A DNA stretch of 64,000 nt, taken from contig CAUJLY010000004.1 of assembly GCA_963281155.1 (NCBI GenBank), forward strand, positions 5,952,001-6,016,000, written 5' to 3'. Below the pieces are notes generated by a model. The model did not search any database. It had not been told where the DNA came from and saw only the letters and a program-made list of their open reading frames with translations. The translations under genes were made by a program, and so were the position numbers. How positions within the stretch are numbered: the first letter of the stretch is position 1; each line of letters starts with the position of its first letter. The stretch is from Rhabditophanes sp. KR3021 (Eukaryota > Nematoda > Chromadorea > Rhabditida > Alloionematidae). Positions 12,091 to 24,492 of this stretch are shown one piece after another.

Positions 12091-12337
12091 ATTATGATAA
12101 TACATTTTACTCTAAAATTTACTAATTAGTATCTCTGTAGTTATTTTAATTATATTTGCATCTTAGAATGTTCGTAATTTTGTCGTCATAATAAAATGAA
12201 CCCTTTTACCCTTGTTGCCCAAAAAACCTTCTGTCCAAATAGTCTTGCTAAGATTTTGATTACATTCTCTCTATCTGATTTTAAGTACTATTTGCTAGTT
12301 CAGTCGTTGACACCAAATTTGTTGTGTGTAATCGAAG

Positions 12338-15319
12338 ATGGTCCAATTTACGGGACTAAAGATTCAGAACATTCGAAGTATTGGGGAAACTCCTGTCTAC
12401 ATCAATTTTGATGATACTTTGACCATCATTCAAGGTAAAAATGGAACCGGTAAAACTGTAAGTAACCTCACTTATATAAGTTTCATCCTTTTTGAAGACT
12501 ATTATTGAAGCGCTATCTTATGCGACCACTGGATGTATACCAACGGGTAAAATGAACTCGTTTATTCATAACAATACGGTAAGTTAGAATTATGAATAAT
12601 TTAAACATGTTCTTATATTTAGATAGCAAACAAGGCTAGAGTTGATGCTTCCGTTCAAGTCCAATTCATTAATACTCAAGGGCAAAGTTGCATCGTTACG
12701 AAGCGAATGAACTCCTCGGTGAAAGGAACCAAATCGACAACCAAGCAGGATGAATACACCCTCTTGATCAAAGAAAAAGATGGCACAGAACGCAGTATCT
12801 CATCAAAGGTACTGGACTTCAACAAAGAAATCATAACCCATCTTGGTGTATCTAAAGCTCTGGTAGAAAACGTTATATTCTGCCATCAAGAAGAGTCTGA
12901 TTGGCCGTTTAATGAACCAAGGGATGTCAAGACACGGCTGGATGCCATTTTTGGTGTGACAAAGTACGTTAAGGCAGTTGAACATGTCTTCAAAATTGTC
13001 AAAGATTGCCACTCCCAAATCAAGACTATTGACATGGAAATTCCTTACTTGGTTAGTGATTGTATGGAGCACTCCAAAATCACTGCCCAGCATACTCTTT
13101 CCTTGAACAAGTTGCAAAAATTGGAAAATGCCGTTGACAGTGTGGGTGAGAAGAAAAGTAATTTGTTGGTGGAAGTAAATGAAATCAAAGAAAAAAGGAA
13201 ATTCATAGAAGAACAAGTGAAGACAAAAGACTTGATGAAAAATTCGCTTGCCCTTTATCAAAAAAGATATGATGAGATGAATGATACGATAGATTACCAT
13301 GGAACAATTGAAGAGTTGCACGATGAGATTGAGGCTTTAGCATCCATTAAGTCTGAACTGGATATGAGGACGCAAAGACAATGCGTCGAAGAAGAGTTCA
13401 AGGAAATCAATGATTTTCTGATAGCCGGCAATAAAAGCATGCGGCAAACACAAGAGCACATCTTCAAAATGGAGGTTGAAAAGATGCGCGAGAATGACTT
13501 GAATGCTGAAAAGGATCACATAGTCGGCAAATTGAGGAAAGAGATATGTGTTCCTCCTGAGAGCAACATTTTAGAGTATTCCAAGAAGATCAAGCTGTCC
13601 TGGGAAAAAGAGTACGACAAATGTTTGGTGGACCTCAAGAAGAAACGTGATGGGTATAAAGTGACGCTCAAGGCAAGCGAACTGAAACTGTCTACAATTG
13701 ACAACAAACTTGAAAATTTGAAGAAGGAAGTTGAAATTAAAAAAAGTGTCCTGGTTAAAACTAAAAAGGAGTTGACGCACACTAAAAAGATTTGTGAGGA
13801 TGGCGACAAAGTATCCACAAGGATAGAACGTCTCCAAAGTTTGCTGGACAGTATCAACGTTCCTCCGACTCAAGATGATGGCGAAGATCTGGATAAAAGC
13901 ATTCACGCCAAGAGGACCGTTGTAGAAGTATTGAAAAACTGGGAAGGCCAGCTTGTAACTAATAGTGCCACCAGAATAGACAATATCTCGAATTCGATTG
14001 TCAGTATACAAGACACGATAAAATGTTTCGAGGATGAGATCAAAGACCTTGAATCTATACGTCCTGGCGTTGTGACTCAAATCAATTCCATTGAGGTGTC
14101 TATTGACAACAACGAGCAAATGTTTTGGGAAAGAGAAAGATCTGGTGTAGCAAGGTTAAAACAACTGGAGCATTTGATCTCCGAATTGGAAGCTGTCAAT
14201 CAAAAATTAACAGTTATAGGACCATCCTACTACACTGACTTAGAAAGACTAAAAGACGAATTAGAAGGATGGAAGATGAATATCAATAGACTGACTAAGC
14301 AGCGAAACCTATTGGAACTCGAAATTTCCGGTTACTACAGTAAGCAGAAGGATAAGAAGCTGCTAGACGATCAAATGAAAAAGATTAAAATCAAGAACCA
14401 AATGGCTGGCATCACACAACGCTTAACTTCCTTTAAAGAAAGCCATGCTGATCTGAACGAAATTTTAGAAGCTGAGGTCAATATGGATTGCGAATACAAG
14501 AAAGCATGCGAGGAAGCCTGTCTATTAGAAAACGAAATTTTGAACACAAGACTTCAGTCAGAAGAATTTTTCCTAGCTAGTCAAAACGTGAAATACAAGT
14601 TGGCTGGGGACAAGTATAAAGAAAAGTTGGTTCGCAAGATAGTTCTCAAGAGTACTATCAGAGATCTCAATTGCTATATTAAAGTGTTGGATGATTCGAT
14701 CGTCAACTTCCACAAACAAAAGCTCGAACAAGTTAATGAAGTTTTGGGCGACTTGTGGAGGAAGGTCTACAAAGGCAATGACATTGAAACTATTCGACTC
14801 AAGTCAAATGTCAACGACGGCCTACAGCGTAATAAGTGTTACGATTATTCATTGGTTATGATTATTGACGGGAATGAGTTTGGGATGCGTGGGAGATGCA
14901 GCGCTGGCCAGAAAATGTTAGCTTCAATTTTGATCAGAGTAGCTTTATCAGAAGTCTTTTGTTTTGATTGTGCCGTCCTAGCGTTAGATGAACCAACAGC
15001 TCATCTGGACTCTTCTAAAGTTGAAACGATCGCGGAAATGTTGGTTGATTTAATCAACTATCGTTGTACTGGACTGCCAACTGAACCAAAGGATGATTGC
15101 TGCGTACAAGAATGTCTTGAGTATGAGGAACGAGTAGCTAATCTTCCACAAGATCTGCCCAAGGGCCCACGAAACTTTCAACTAATGATAATCACTCATG
15201 ATGAAAATTTGGTCTCTCTATTATACAGAAACTTTAAGCCCGATTTGGTCTATAAGCTAAAAAAGAATGTGTATGGAATTTCCTCAATTAGAGGACACAC
15301 ATGCATCGAGTATCAATAA
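12338..15319 (+). CDS. rad-50: RAD50 DNA-repair ATPase, short form without a canonical zinc hook (965 aa)
   Basis: RAD50 is the SMC-like ATPase of the MRE11-RAD50 nuclear complex, which tethers and processes DNA double-strand breaks. Exons 12338..12457, 12498..12578 and 12623..15319, phase 0 throughout. Walker A is IIQGKNGTGKT (res ~30-40), split from the next exon right after GKT. Q-loop region: VENVIFCHQEESDWP. Signature: MRGRCSAGQKMLASILIRVALSE. Walker B/D-loop: AVLALDEPTAHLD. H-loop: LMIITHDENLV. All ATPase motifs are intact. The coiled-coil span is much shorter than usual: family members are about 1300 aa, this one 965. I find no CxxC zinc hook. The nearest candidate is ICVPPE near residue 375, keeping one Cys. 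An extra segment of about 35 residues rich in Cys and acidic residues (PKDDCCVQECLEYEER) sits between D-loop and H-loop. Codon use and frame are clean, so this is not a pseudogene. Confidence 0.95.
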
Positions 15320-15531
15320 TTATAATAATGCTTTTTAATATGACTTTTAAATTTATAATAAATAATTTTAATTTAAACTTCTGCCCGTAATTTCACCAAA
15401 ACTCAACTATTGTTACAAACCTTTAATTAAACACCACAACAAATGAATGTAAAACAGTTAAATAAAGTGATTAAATTATTTCAATAAAACATGATAAATT
15501 TATCATTTCAATGAAGTAGCTAGTCAACTAA

Positions 15532-15966
15532 TTAAAATGCATTTACTCCGACACTATGGGATCTATTTCTTCGGGTCGACACGGGAGTTTCAATATAATC
15601 AAGTTTTACAGAATTTTCATCTTGTGGTTTGATTTTAGAACAATCATCTTTCTTTTTTGAATCTCTAGTTTTTCCAATGGAATTTCTACTCTTTTCGACA
15701 GGTTTCCTTGATTCGTTGTCATCCAAATTGATAGTTTTCATAGTCTGCCCAATTTTCGTACTAACAATTTTTATATATTTTCTTTCTGCACTAGCATTGC
15801 GCCTTTTAGTGACTCTACTATAATCCGACTTTGTCTTTTTGAAACTGCCAGGAACTAGGCTAAGAATGATGACGATAATCAGCGCCACATCGCATAAAAA
15901 TCCATTAGTTCTCAATGCATTATTTTCCCAATTTTGTTCGTCTTGATTACCAACACAGGAATCCAT
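15532..15966 (-). CDS. small single-TM orphan protein (144 aa)
   Basis: Intact ORF, ATG 15966, stop 15532, convergent with RAD50. Residues ~24-40 (FLCDVALIIVIILSLVPG) form one hydrophobic segment that could be a TM anchor or an internal signal-anchor. The remaining ~100 residues are highly basic and Ser/Lys rich (KKTKSDYSRVTKRRNASAER, SRKPVEKSRNSIGKTRDSKK) and look disordered and cytosolic. No family is recognised. The charge asymmetry suggests a short extracellular or lumenal N-terminus and a cytosolic tail (inference). No intron is seen. Confidence 0.55.
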   Translation of the reverse strand: MDSCVGNQDEQNWENNALRTNGFLCDVALIIVIILSLVPGSFKKTKSDYSRVTKRRNASAERKYIKIVSTKIGQTMKTINLDDNESRKPVEKSRNSIGKTRDSKKKDDCSKIKPQDENSVKLDYIETPVSTRRNRSHSVGVNAF

Positions 15967-16893
15967 AAATATTGAGAGCTTGATAATAAGTTGATGGCAA
16001 ATTGCATTAACTAAAATAATAAATTCAGCTATTTTTTCATCAGATAGTTACTGCCTAAAGATTGTTTATCAATTAATAAGACCAGACATTAGATAAATGC
16101 TTTTAAACAAGTAAAAACGTAAAAGTGCCGGCAATTATTTCATCAAACTTTACTAAAATTGTAACAGCAAAGTAAATCGAATAAAATATCTATTTATATT
16201 TATTTTATCTTGCAAATAACAGGCAAAATCATGTAAAGTGTATACACACATGACGTATAAGCGTAATAGTTCGAAGGAAAGGTGAAATAGTAAGTACGCG
16301 TATTATTTAAAACAGAATACTAAAAAAAGGAATATATTGTTGTTATGCATCTAACTGTAAGGATAAAATGTAAGAGATATAAAAATAAAAGTAGGTGTCA
16401 AAAATTGGTCTGAAGATATACTTATTGTTGTCCCCAGGTTAAAAAATTCGCTTAATATGAGAAATTTAGATTAATTGATATTAAAATGATGATCGTATTT
16501 ACATACTTGTACATAACACTACTGCTAATTTGCTAGACGTGAATACACAAAAGTTGGAGCGATTATGATTCTAGAAAACAGATTCGTTTCACCCATAAAA
16601 ATTATATTTGACTAGCTATAACTTTTGTGCCACTATTGTAATTAGAGCTGATTTTAATTTATTTTCGGTCCTTTTGATATTATTATGCACTTATGTTGAT
16701 TATACATGACATTACTGAACTGTGTCGTGCATTACATTTTTGAAAGCTGCCTAAAACGATGAGATGATGGAAAGTTCATAGTTTATTGATCAAAAATAGA
16801 TGTCATCACATTAAGAGATGAACGTTCATTTCAATTCATTAATTTCGAAAAGTTAGCCCTAGTCAGCATTACCATTAACCAATTAACTACTAG
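15967..16893. other. intergenic, no gene seen
   Basis: AT-rich divergent spacer. I see no exon with supporting splice signals on either strand. The right end (…CTACTAG|ATG at 16894) gives an AG directly before the next start codon, a possible spliced-leader acceptor. Confidence 0.45.
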
Positions 16894-19728
16894 ATGGCTA
16901 GATTTGACTGTGTTGAGAAGCCATTATCACACTGGTTTCGTCGCTATGGAGACTTCGTGGCAAGGCATGCCAAGCAGTTCATTTTGATACCACTCTTGGT
17001 GACTGCTTTTTGCTGTGTTGGATTTTTGCATCTAAAAGTTGAGTCCGAGGCAATTTTTCTGTATACGCCGACCAATGGAAGGTCCAAGTATGAAAGAGGT
17101 ATCATCCATGAAACGTGGCCTCTGGAATACAACAACTACATTCCTGGCAGAGCTGTTACTCAGTCTCGCGAAATTCAGGTAACGTTTCCAAAATCATTGC
17201 ATTTATTAACCATTGTTCTTTAGATGACCCTTACGGCAACGGGCGACCAGAACATTCTAGAGCACAAATTTGTGGGGATCATTGCGCAATACCAACGGCT
17301 GCTAGAGCAGGAATTATCAGTGAGGTTCGATGGGAAGAACTACACGTACCAGGATTTGTGTTTGACGTTTAGAAATGAGGGATGCCCTGGCACTACTCAC
17401 ATTCAAGCTATTTCTGAACTCTACAACCACGGATTCAACATCTCCTACCCAACGTTTAGGTTAGGAGATAAGAGTGGTTACATTGGATCAACTCTCGGAG
17501 GTGTCAGTCTTTTCAAAGGCGACGATGGCAAGGATTACGTCTACAAAGCCAAGTCGTGGTTGATGGTCTATCATCTCAAGTTCTACCCAAAGCAAACTTC
17601 CTATGTCTCTGGTCTGTGGGAAATGGAGTTCCAAAAGGTGATGATGGAAGCCAAATTTTCGGAGGATATTGTTGCAACTGTTTACCATTCTCAAACGCTA
17701 ACCGAGGAGCTGAAGCGCAATGGAAAGCACCTGGTGCCCAAATTTGCCGTTGCATTTGTCTTGTTGTGCACATTTGCTGTGCTATGTTCAATATCATTTG
17801 TCAACTTCGGCTGGTACATTGACTGGACTATCTCTAAGCCAATCCCTGTCTTCGTTGGAGTCGTTTCTGCTGGAATGGGAATCGTTAGTTCGATCGGATT
17901 CCTCAGTTTTTGCGGCTTGTACTACAATGACATTGTAGGAGTCATGCCTTTCTTGGTGCTCGCCGTTGGAACTGACAACGCCTTCTTGATTTTAGCTGGC
18001 GTTAGACGTACCAGTAGGCTTGCGCCCATTCCGAAGAGAATTTCGGAAACTATGAGTGAGGCAGGTGTCAGCATGTTCATTACATCGCTTACTAATGTTC
18101 TGTCATTTGCAATTGGAGCCATCACTACTATTCCTGCTGTACAGATATTCTGCATCTACACTTCACTTGCTCTGCTCTTCACATTCATTTACAGCATCAC
18201 AATCTACACCGCCGTCTTGGCTTTATTTCTCGAAAGGGAACGGGACGCAGGCCATTGTCTCTTTTTGGGTCAAATTTGGCAAGTACTAGATCAAAAACAT
18301 TATGAGGATGCCAATTGGTTCAACAAATGCCTCTTCCTTGGCTCATCGAAGGTAATTAATGTAACCCCAAGGAGGGAGTTTACGAAGCCAAGCATGATTG
18401 TCAATTTCTTCAAATGCTATTTCGGACCAATTTTGAATGACGGGTGTGTTCAGCTATTTGTACTAGTTGGGTACATAGTTTATGTGTTGATCGCCGTTCG
18501 AGGATGCCTAGATTTGAGAGAAGGTTTGGAACCTGTTAACTTATTGGTTCAAGATTCTTATGCAATTGGGCATTACCGAAACTTGGAAACAAATTTCCTT
18601 AAGTATGGCCCCGTCGTTCAAATAGTTGTCAACAACCCTCCCGATTTAAGACTCTTGGAGAACCGTCGGAGAATGAAGGAAATGGTGAAAACCTTTGCTG
18701 ATTGTCAATTTGGAATTGGTTTAGAGTCTGCCCAATTTTGGATGTTTGAAGCTGAAAGTTTCTTAGTTCGAAACAATATTTCGCTTGGAGACATTCAAAA
18801 TAAGGACTATTACCAGATGGTCATGAATTATTTTATGGCCAAACCTTCTGAAAGATGGTCTGAAGATGTGGCTTGGACAGTGGACAAGAATCAACACATG
18901 AAGATGAAGACATTCAGATTCTTGGTTGGAATGAAAGATATATCTTCGACTAGCGGACAGACTAAGGCTACTGCTACGATGCGGAAAGTGGCCGATGGGT
19001 TTAAGCAGTACAATGTAACAACTTTTATGCCTCTGTGGTTGTTCACTGATCAGTATGCTCTTGTCGTTCCTAATACAGTCCAGAACATTATCATTGCTTT
19101 GATTTGTATGATTTTCATTGCCGTACTCCTAATTCCCGAACCAGTTTGTGCTCTTGTCGTTGCTTTCGCAATTGCGTCTGTTGATCTTGGAGTGATTGGA
19201 TACATGACTATATGGGGTGTTAATCTTGACGCGATCTCAATGATTACTATTATCATGTCTATTGGCTTTTCGGTCGACTACTCAGCTCATCTAACATATG
19301 GGTATGTTATTTCAGCTCATACCAAACCAGCTGATAAAGTGATTGAAGCTGTTGAATCTTTGGGACTGCCACTTCTTCAGGGCGCTATGTCTACTATCCT
19401 AGCTGTGGTTGTGCTAGTTGATACTCCCGCTTACATGGTTCAAACATTCTTCAAAACAGTCTTTTTGTCAATTACCTTTGGATTATTGCATGGTCTCGTC
19501 TTCCTGCCAGTGACGCTATCTGTCTTCATCCGCCCATGGTGTTTATCGAAGGACGGAGAGACCACGACTTATGACATTACCAAGCCCGGTGAAGAAGAAA
19601 CAAACTTCTCAATACCTCCTCACCAACAAATTTCTCGAATTGTACCACTTGATACAACGCCTCTCGGAAGACCCAAGACAAAGGAAGATATCACTGCAAG
19701 TCGAAAAGTTCTAAATATGGATAGTTAG
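16894..19728 (+). CDS. patched-related (PTR) sterol-sensing RND-family protein (929 aa)
   Basis: Nematode patched-related proteins are 12-TM, Hedgehog-receptor-like RND permeases used in moulting, cuticle and lipid trafficking. Exons 16894..17178 and 17224..19728, 45-bp intron (CAG|GTAACG...TTTAG), phase 0. Residues ~28-48 form TM1, followed by a large extracellular loop with cysteines. The sterol-sensing domain follows (IPVFVGVVSAGMGIVSSIGF, IVGVMPFLVLAVGTDNAF, MFITSLTNVLSFAIGAIT). A second extracellular loop and a second TM half include NLDAISMITIIMSIGFSVDY, carrying the GxxxD-type motif (GFSVD) in TM10. The length fits the family. Which ptr orthologue this is cannot be decided here. AG directly precedes the ATG, so spliced-leader addition is possible. 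Confidence 0.93.
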
Positions 19729-20170
19729 TCCGATTATATATTTAAATTATATCTAAAATCTACTTTACAAATAACAAATAAATGCCTTTTAATCACAACC
19801 ATCGTTTATATAATTGTGTTCATACAGTATTTATTCTTTATACATAGTGTTTCGATTTTCATAATAGAACGTTTGTTAATAAGCATATGTATTTATAATT
19901 TCCCATGTCATTCCTTCTGACATGCAGTACTTTTGTCAAATGAAAATATTTAATACTCCTTTTTTAAATGTATAATATTAGACAAAAGGCGTTTGTGAGA
20001 TGGTCATTTAGAATTATTTTACATTTAAATAATGATTATAAAATGAACTAAAACACACACACGTTTACTCAAGAAAATTTATTGAAAGATTAAATTTGAA
20101 TATAATTATTGTATAAGTAAATTTTGAAGATAAGAATTTGTTTATCTTAACCCATACATTAAATTTTGAT
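19729..20170. other. intergenic, no gene seen
   Basis: AT-rich. It holds AATAAA-like signals for the patched-related gene near 19777. No exon or repeat of note was found. Confidence 0.4.
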
Positions 20171-20514
20171 ATGTTTTTCAAGATGTTCTGCCATTATTCT
20201 ATTTTTACTAACAGTTTATTTGCAACACTATGTTTTTATATCATCGTTGACTGTTCTAGTAAAAAGAAAAAATTCCAAGCAAGCCCGATAAAAAAGATAA
20301 AAAGGAGGAAAAAGTTAGAATGGCTCCTGATGCCGAGCCTGCAAAGAATGAAATCAACTCAAAACATAAAAAGGAACGCACCACAAATGACACTACAGCC
20401 GAAGCAGAACAACCAAATGACCAACAATATGAAATGTTAGCCGATTTAGCAAATGATACTTCCTTAAAAGATTTAGACAAAAGTGATACCAAGAAAAATA
20501 TTGAAAAGCATTAA
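20171..20514 (+). CDS. small secreted Lys/Asp-rich protein, frame broken by one base
   Basis: The first frame, from ATG 20171 (or 20183), gives a signal-peptide-like start (MFCHYSIFTNSLFATLCFY ... DCSSKKKK). A better-supported second frame then encodes IPSKPDKKDKKEEKVRMAP, DAEPAKNEINSKHKKERTTN, a Gln/Asn/Asp-rich middle and LKDLDKSDTKKNIEKH, with a stop at 20512-20514. The switch falls at or just after an A6 run (20267-20272). One more A there would give a single continuous secreted protein of about 115 aa. Nematodes have many short secreted proteins with a Cys-Ser-Lys-rich start after the signal. Alternatives are a sequencing/assembly indel, a genuine pseudogene, or a separate start at 20320 in the second frame. 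No function can be inferred. Confidence 0.4.
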
Positions 20515-20769
20515 AGATGGATCTATTAAACTCTAGTTATTAACAATAACGATTTTATGCTCGTCTGTATATAAAGTGACAATAAACTTTAAGCGCAATA
20601 AACTAAGCATTTATATAATTTCTTTGTACAAATTCCTTATATTTAATCTACTTTTAAATATTAGTAAGCTTTTATATAAAATATTTAAGACTATAGATTA
20701 CACTCTTTTTGTCAATTTAAATATTTGACATAAACATTATTAATTGAAAATGAGAAACGTTTTAATATT

Positions 20770-20994
20770 ATGAAATATCAATTTTTTGCAACAACAATCA
20801 AGCCCGAAATGGTAAATATTACGAATACAAATAAAACTATTACAACCGGACCAGCAATTAAGCCAGAATTGGTAAATACTTTGAATAGTAAAAACGAAGC
20901 TACACATCGAAACTTTGCTGGATATGGGTCAGGCTCAAATGATAAAAGCAATCAAATAAAAGCGTCTTTTACAAATACCATACAAATTGCTTAA
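20770..20994 (+). CDS. hypothetical Thr/Asn-rich small ORF (74 aa)
   Basis: ATG 20770 to TAA 20994. It has an internal duplication: ATTIKPEMVNI and PAIKPELVNTLN are about 21 residues apart. There is no TM or signal peptide and no recognised family. An ATG a few codons upstream (20751) is in another frame. The biased composition and repeat hint at coding, but evidence is thin. Confidence 0.25.
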   Translation: MKYQFFATTIKPEMVNITNTNKTITTGPAIKPELVNTLNSKNEATHRNFAGYGSGSNDKSNQIKASFTNTIQIA

Positions 20995-21097
20995 TTTAAT
21001 CGACTTTTTTGCAACATTTAATATAATTCATGAAATAAATTGGTATATTTTTTTATTTGTTAAAGAGATAAATTAATAAAAGTTAAATATTAATGGA

Positions 21098-22835
21098 TTA
21101 ACGAGGTGCATGTACAAGATTATAATCTCCAAAGCTTCTTTTTTCAAATTTAATAAAGTTTCCGAACATTGGTCTTATAATTAGTTCTGAGGACAATCTC
21201 ATTTCATCAGTTCTTAGTTTTGCAGAAACTTTAAATTTCCTCATGATATTAGCAAGTACGCATTTTTCTTCTATTATGGCAAATCTTTGTCCAATGCAAT
21301 TGCGGCTGCCGGCAGAGAATGGAATATAGGCAAAAGGATGTCTGATATCAGCTATTTCTTTTTCCATAAATCGCTCAGGATCAAATATTTCGGGATTGGG
21401 CCAGTATTTGGGATCTTTGTGGACCATTGCTGAAACGATTCCTACCCCTGTTCCCGCAGGAATGGTATATCCTTTTATTTTAATTTCTTCAACAACAGTT
21501 CTTCCGAAAATAGGAACAGATGGATAGAGTCTCAAAGTTTCCTTGAAGCATGCCTCTAAATATCTGAGTCTGCCAATACATTCATACGAAACATCCCCAA
21601 GATCTTCTCCAACAATATCGTCAATTTCACGATGAACTTTTGCTTGTATTTCGGGATTAGCCCCCATTAAATGTAAAAACCAGTTAATTGCTGAAAAATT
21701 AAATGTAATTACAATAAACTTATTAACTCTAATTATAGACACTAATTAAAAAGTCCAATTACGCGAGAACTATAGCATACTTGCATATCTATTTTTAGGA
21801 TATTTTTAAAAACAATTTAAATTACCTGAACTAGTTGTGTCATGTCCCTCGAATGTAAAAGTGTCACATTCTTCATAGACCCCTTCCATAGACAATTTTC
21901 CTTCTGCATGCATTTCCAACATCATATCAAGGAAAGCTAATTGATAAGAAGACCCAGCCTGTCTTTCTTTCTTCATCAGATTTTTAATACCACCATGTTC
22001 CTCAGCCATTTTTTGTCTGTTTTCAATTGCAGTATGGGTAAAATTATGAAGTATTTTGGCACATCTATCATGTTCTTTGCCGTCTCCAACAGTATTAAAC
22101 ATGAAGTCGGAATAAAACTGGGGTTTAATTTGCCTTTGATGGATGATATATTTCATCTTATATACAGCATCTAAATAATCGGTATGGACAGTTTGAGCGT
22201 TAGCACTAATACCTAATGCAGCTTCACAAATAATGTCAAGTGTGCAAAGTGAAATTGTATGAAATATATCCGTAAACTCGTCATCATCAGCCAATTTATC
22301 AAATTTTGATGTCAAAACCTTGGCATGTTTGTTGAATACGTAAACAAAGTCTTTTAATATGTCATAATGAAACGTGGGTGTCAGTAACTTTCTACGTGGA
22401 CGCCACTTTTCAGGTTTACTACAAAAATAATTTGATAAGCTTTATTTGTGGCATATACCAAATTTACCTTATCAGCAAACCATCGCCAATCCAAGGCGCC
22501 AAAAATCGGTAATGGTACAATTTATTCAACATCTTTGAACTGCCCAAAACAGCCTCACACTCTTCAGCCCCAAAAATAACTATAAATGGCAAAGGACCTA
22601 ACCATACTTTTGCCATCCTTACATCTCTGTCTTTAAACATATACCCTAGTCCTTGGAATTGTTCATAGAAAACGTCTGGTTCAAGACGGAATTGGTGGAA
22701 GTTTCCAATTCCTGGTAAGGAAGATGGGCCTGGGATTCTTGAGATATGCTTAATTAAATATGCCGCCTTCTTAGTAATAAATATTAATAGACAACTTATC
22801 AGGCCCACTACAATTGCAATGCCAACGGGACCCAT
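21098..22835 (-). CDS. cytochrome P450, CYP4-type (517 aa)
   Basis: Haem-thiolate monooxygenase of the ER, likely a fatty-acid or xenobiotic hydroxylase. Exons 22835..22468, 22418..21826 and 21690..21098; the phases add to 518 codons including stop. The N-terminal membrane anchor is at residues ~4-24, followed by the proline hinge IPGPSSLPGIGN. Helix C region KPEKWRPRRKLLTPTFHYDI spans the first splice. The helix I motif FEGHDTTSSAINWFLH spans the second. The K-helix ExxR is KETLRLYPSVP, the meander carries PERF, and the Cys-ligand loop is PFSAGSRNCIGQRFA. FEGHDTT and the haem loop are typical of CYP4/CYP31/CYP37-type sequences. The exact subfamily is not determinable. All catalytic residues are present. 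Confidence 0.95.
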
Positions 22836-24492
22836 TTTTTCTAAAAATAAAACGAATAAATTAGCGTGGACTTGCTAGAATATTATCAACATTAAACCAT
22901 ATAAAATCACTTCCAACTAAAAAGATGTCAAAGTATATGCATGATACGTTTAATGTCATTTTGCATCGAGGCAAATCTTAATAAAATGAACAAAAGCTCA
23001 GAAATCTTTTTGTTAAGGTGTCAATTCAATATAACATTAAAGGAAAGAGTTTTGTTAAGGGTAAAGAAATTGTTTACAACACCAAAATCGAGTCAAGTTT
23101 AGATAAAATCAAGCCTGTGTGACCTGCCATCAGATGAAATTGACGAGATAATGTCATTTTTGAATAAGAAAGTCGAATATTTAGGCCATTCGAAACATAT
23201 TTTATCATTTTTATATCCTTAAAATTGTAAGGTATAAACTACTGCCCATCATAAATCCAAACTATTAAAAAAAGTATTTTTTCCAATTCAGTTACTTTTT
23301 TAATCTCTTTGAGTACAAATTAATGTGTTGTATTTGTGCCCTTATCTTTGATTTGAAATTAGAATCGGAGCACAAGATATCCAAGTTTGAAATTACATCT
23401 CTCAACAATGTTTTATGCAAATGAACTCATAAGCACCTCTCATTTAAATAATCATACCACATGAAGTGTATTCTGGTTTCAATTTAATATTATCATCATG
23501 CATATAACACATTCCTTTGCAGGTGGCACGTGAATAATAAATTAAATGTGTGTCCCAATTCTAGGAAATCGCGAAAACCACTGATAAAATTTATTTTAAA
23601 CGCGCATTTCTGTTTACTTGAATTATTAATAGACATTCAAATATTTATAACATTTTTAACACTTATAAGATTTAATCAAATTGTGTAATAAAGTTCCATA
23701 GTCCGTTCAAAATTATGTGATTTCACTAAACAAACGGCCAATAATAGACTTTTCATGCAATATTGAATATTTCCGTAGAGCAAGTTTAGATTAAATCAAA
23801 AAATCACATACCAACCTCCACATTCGATGAAGTAGTACAGATAAATTGACGTTATTTAGGGAAAAGTTAACTATATACTTTTACATAACGTGCAAATTAG
23901 GACATTCAAAAGCGTGAGTGAAGAAATAGTTCTAATACGCACTTGTGATGAGGAAGTCATAATATTTTAAAAGAATCACTAACTCAATCTTTTGCCATAA
24001 AATTTATTAGTAAAATTAAACAATTATAAAGAAAGTATTATTGTTTTGGTGTATGCTTTCAAATACGATTAAACAAGAAATATTGTGTGGATATTGCAAA
24101 GCATTTATGCTGACACATGAAATTTAATAAAGTTGACAATTTTAAGTTTATGGAAGATTTATCAAAGTTTGAGATTGCTGATTATACACTTGCGACGTCC
24201 ATCATTTACTTACCAAATCTCAAAGGTCTACAAAGATCGTAATTACTACATTAAATAATCAATTATTAATTACCTAGAATTATAAAAAATATTAGTATTA
24301 ATATAATAAATGTTTGATATTTTTTACAAATGTGCTCACCCAATACCAACTGCCTTTTAGCACCTTCTCATTCAAAATATGAATATTAGCTGAAAGACAT
24401 TTGACGTGTTTTCATATTTAAGTCTTAATTTAATTACTCATTTGTTTTAGTCGCAACAAGATCGCCTCATAATTGGTGTTATTTACTCTATA
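22836..24492. other. gene-poor stretch with one weak F-box-like relic
   Basis: Mostly non-coding AT-rich sequence. At about 23090-23222 (+) one frame reads SLCDLPSDEIDEIMSFLNKK then VEYLGHSKHILSFLYP and a stop. The DLPxDxIDEIxSFL start has the pattern of an F-box. It is preceded in frame by a TAG and has no Met, so it would be a dead fragment. Nothing else is supported. Confidence 0.3.

Noticed and set aside
12803..14119. Long minus-strand frames opposite RAD50
   Set aside because: Mirror frames of a strongly biased coding exon; no splice or start context.
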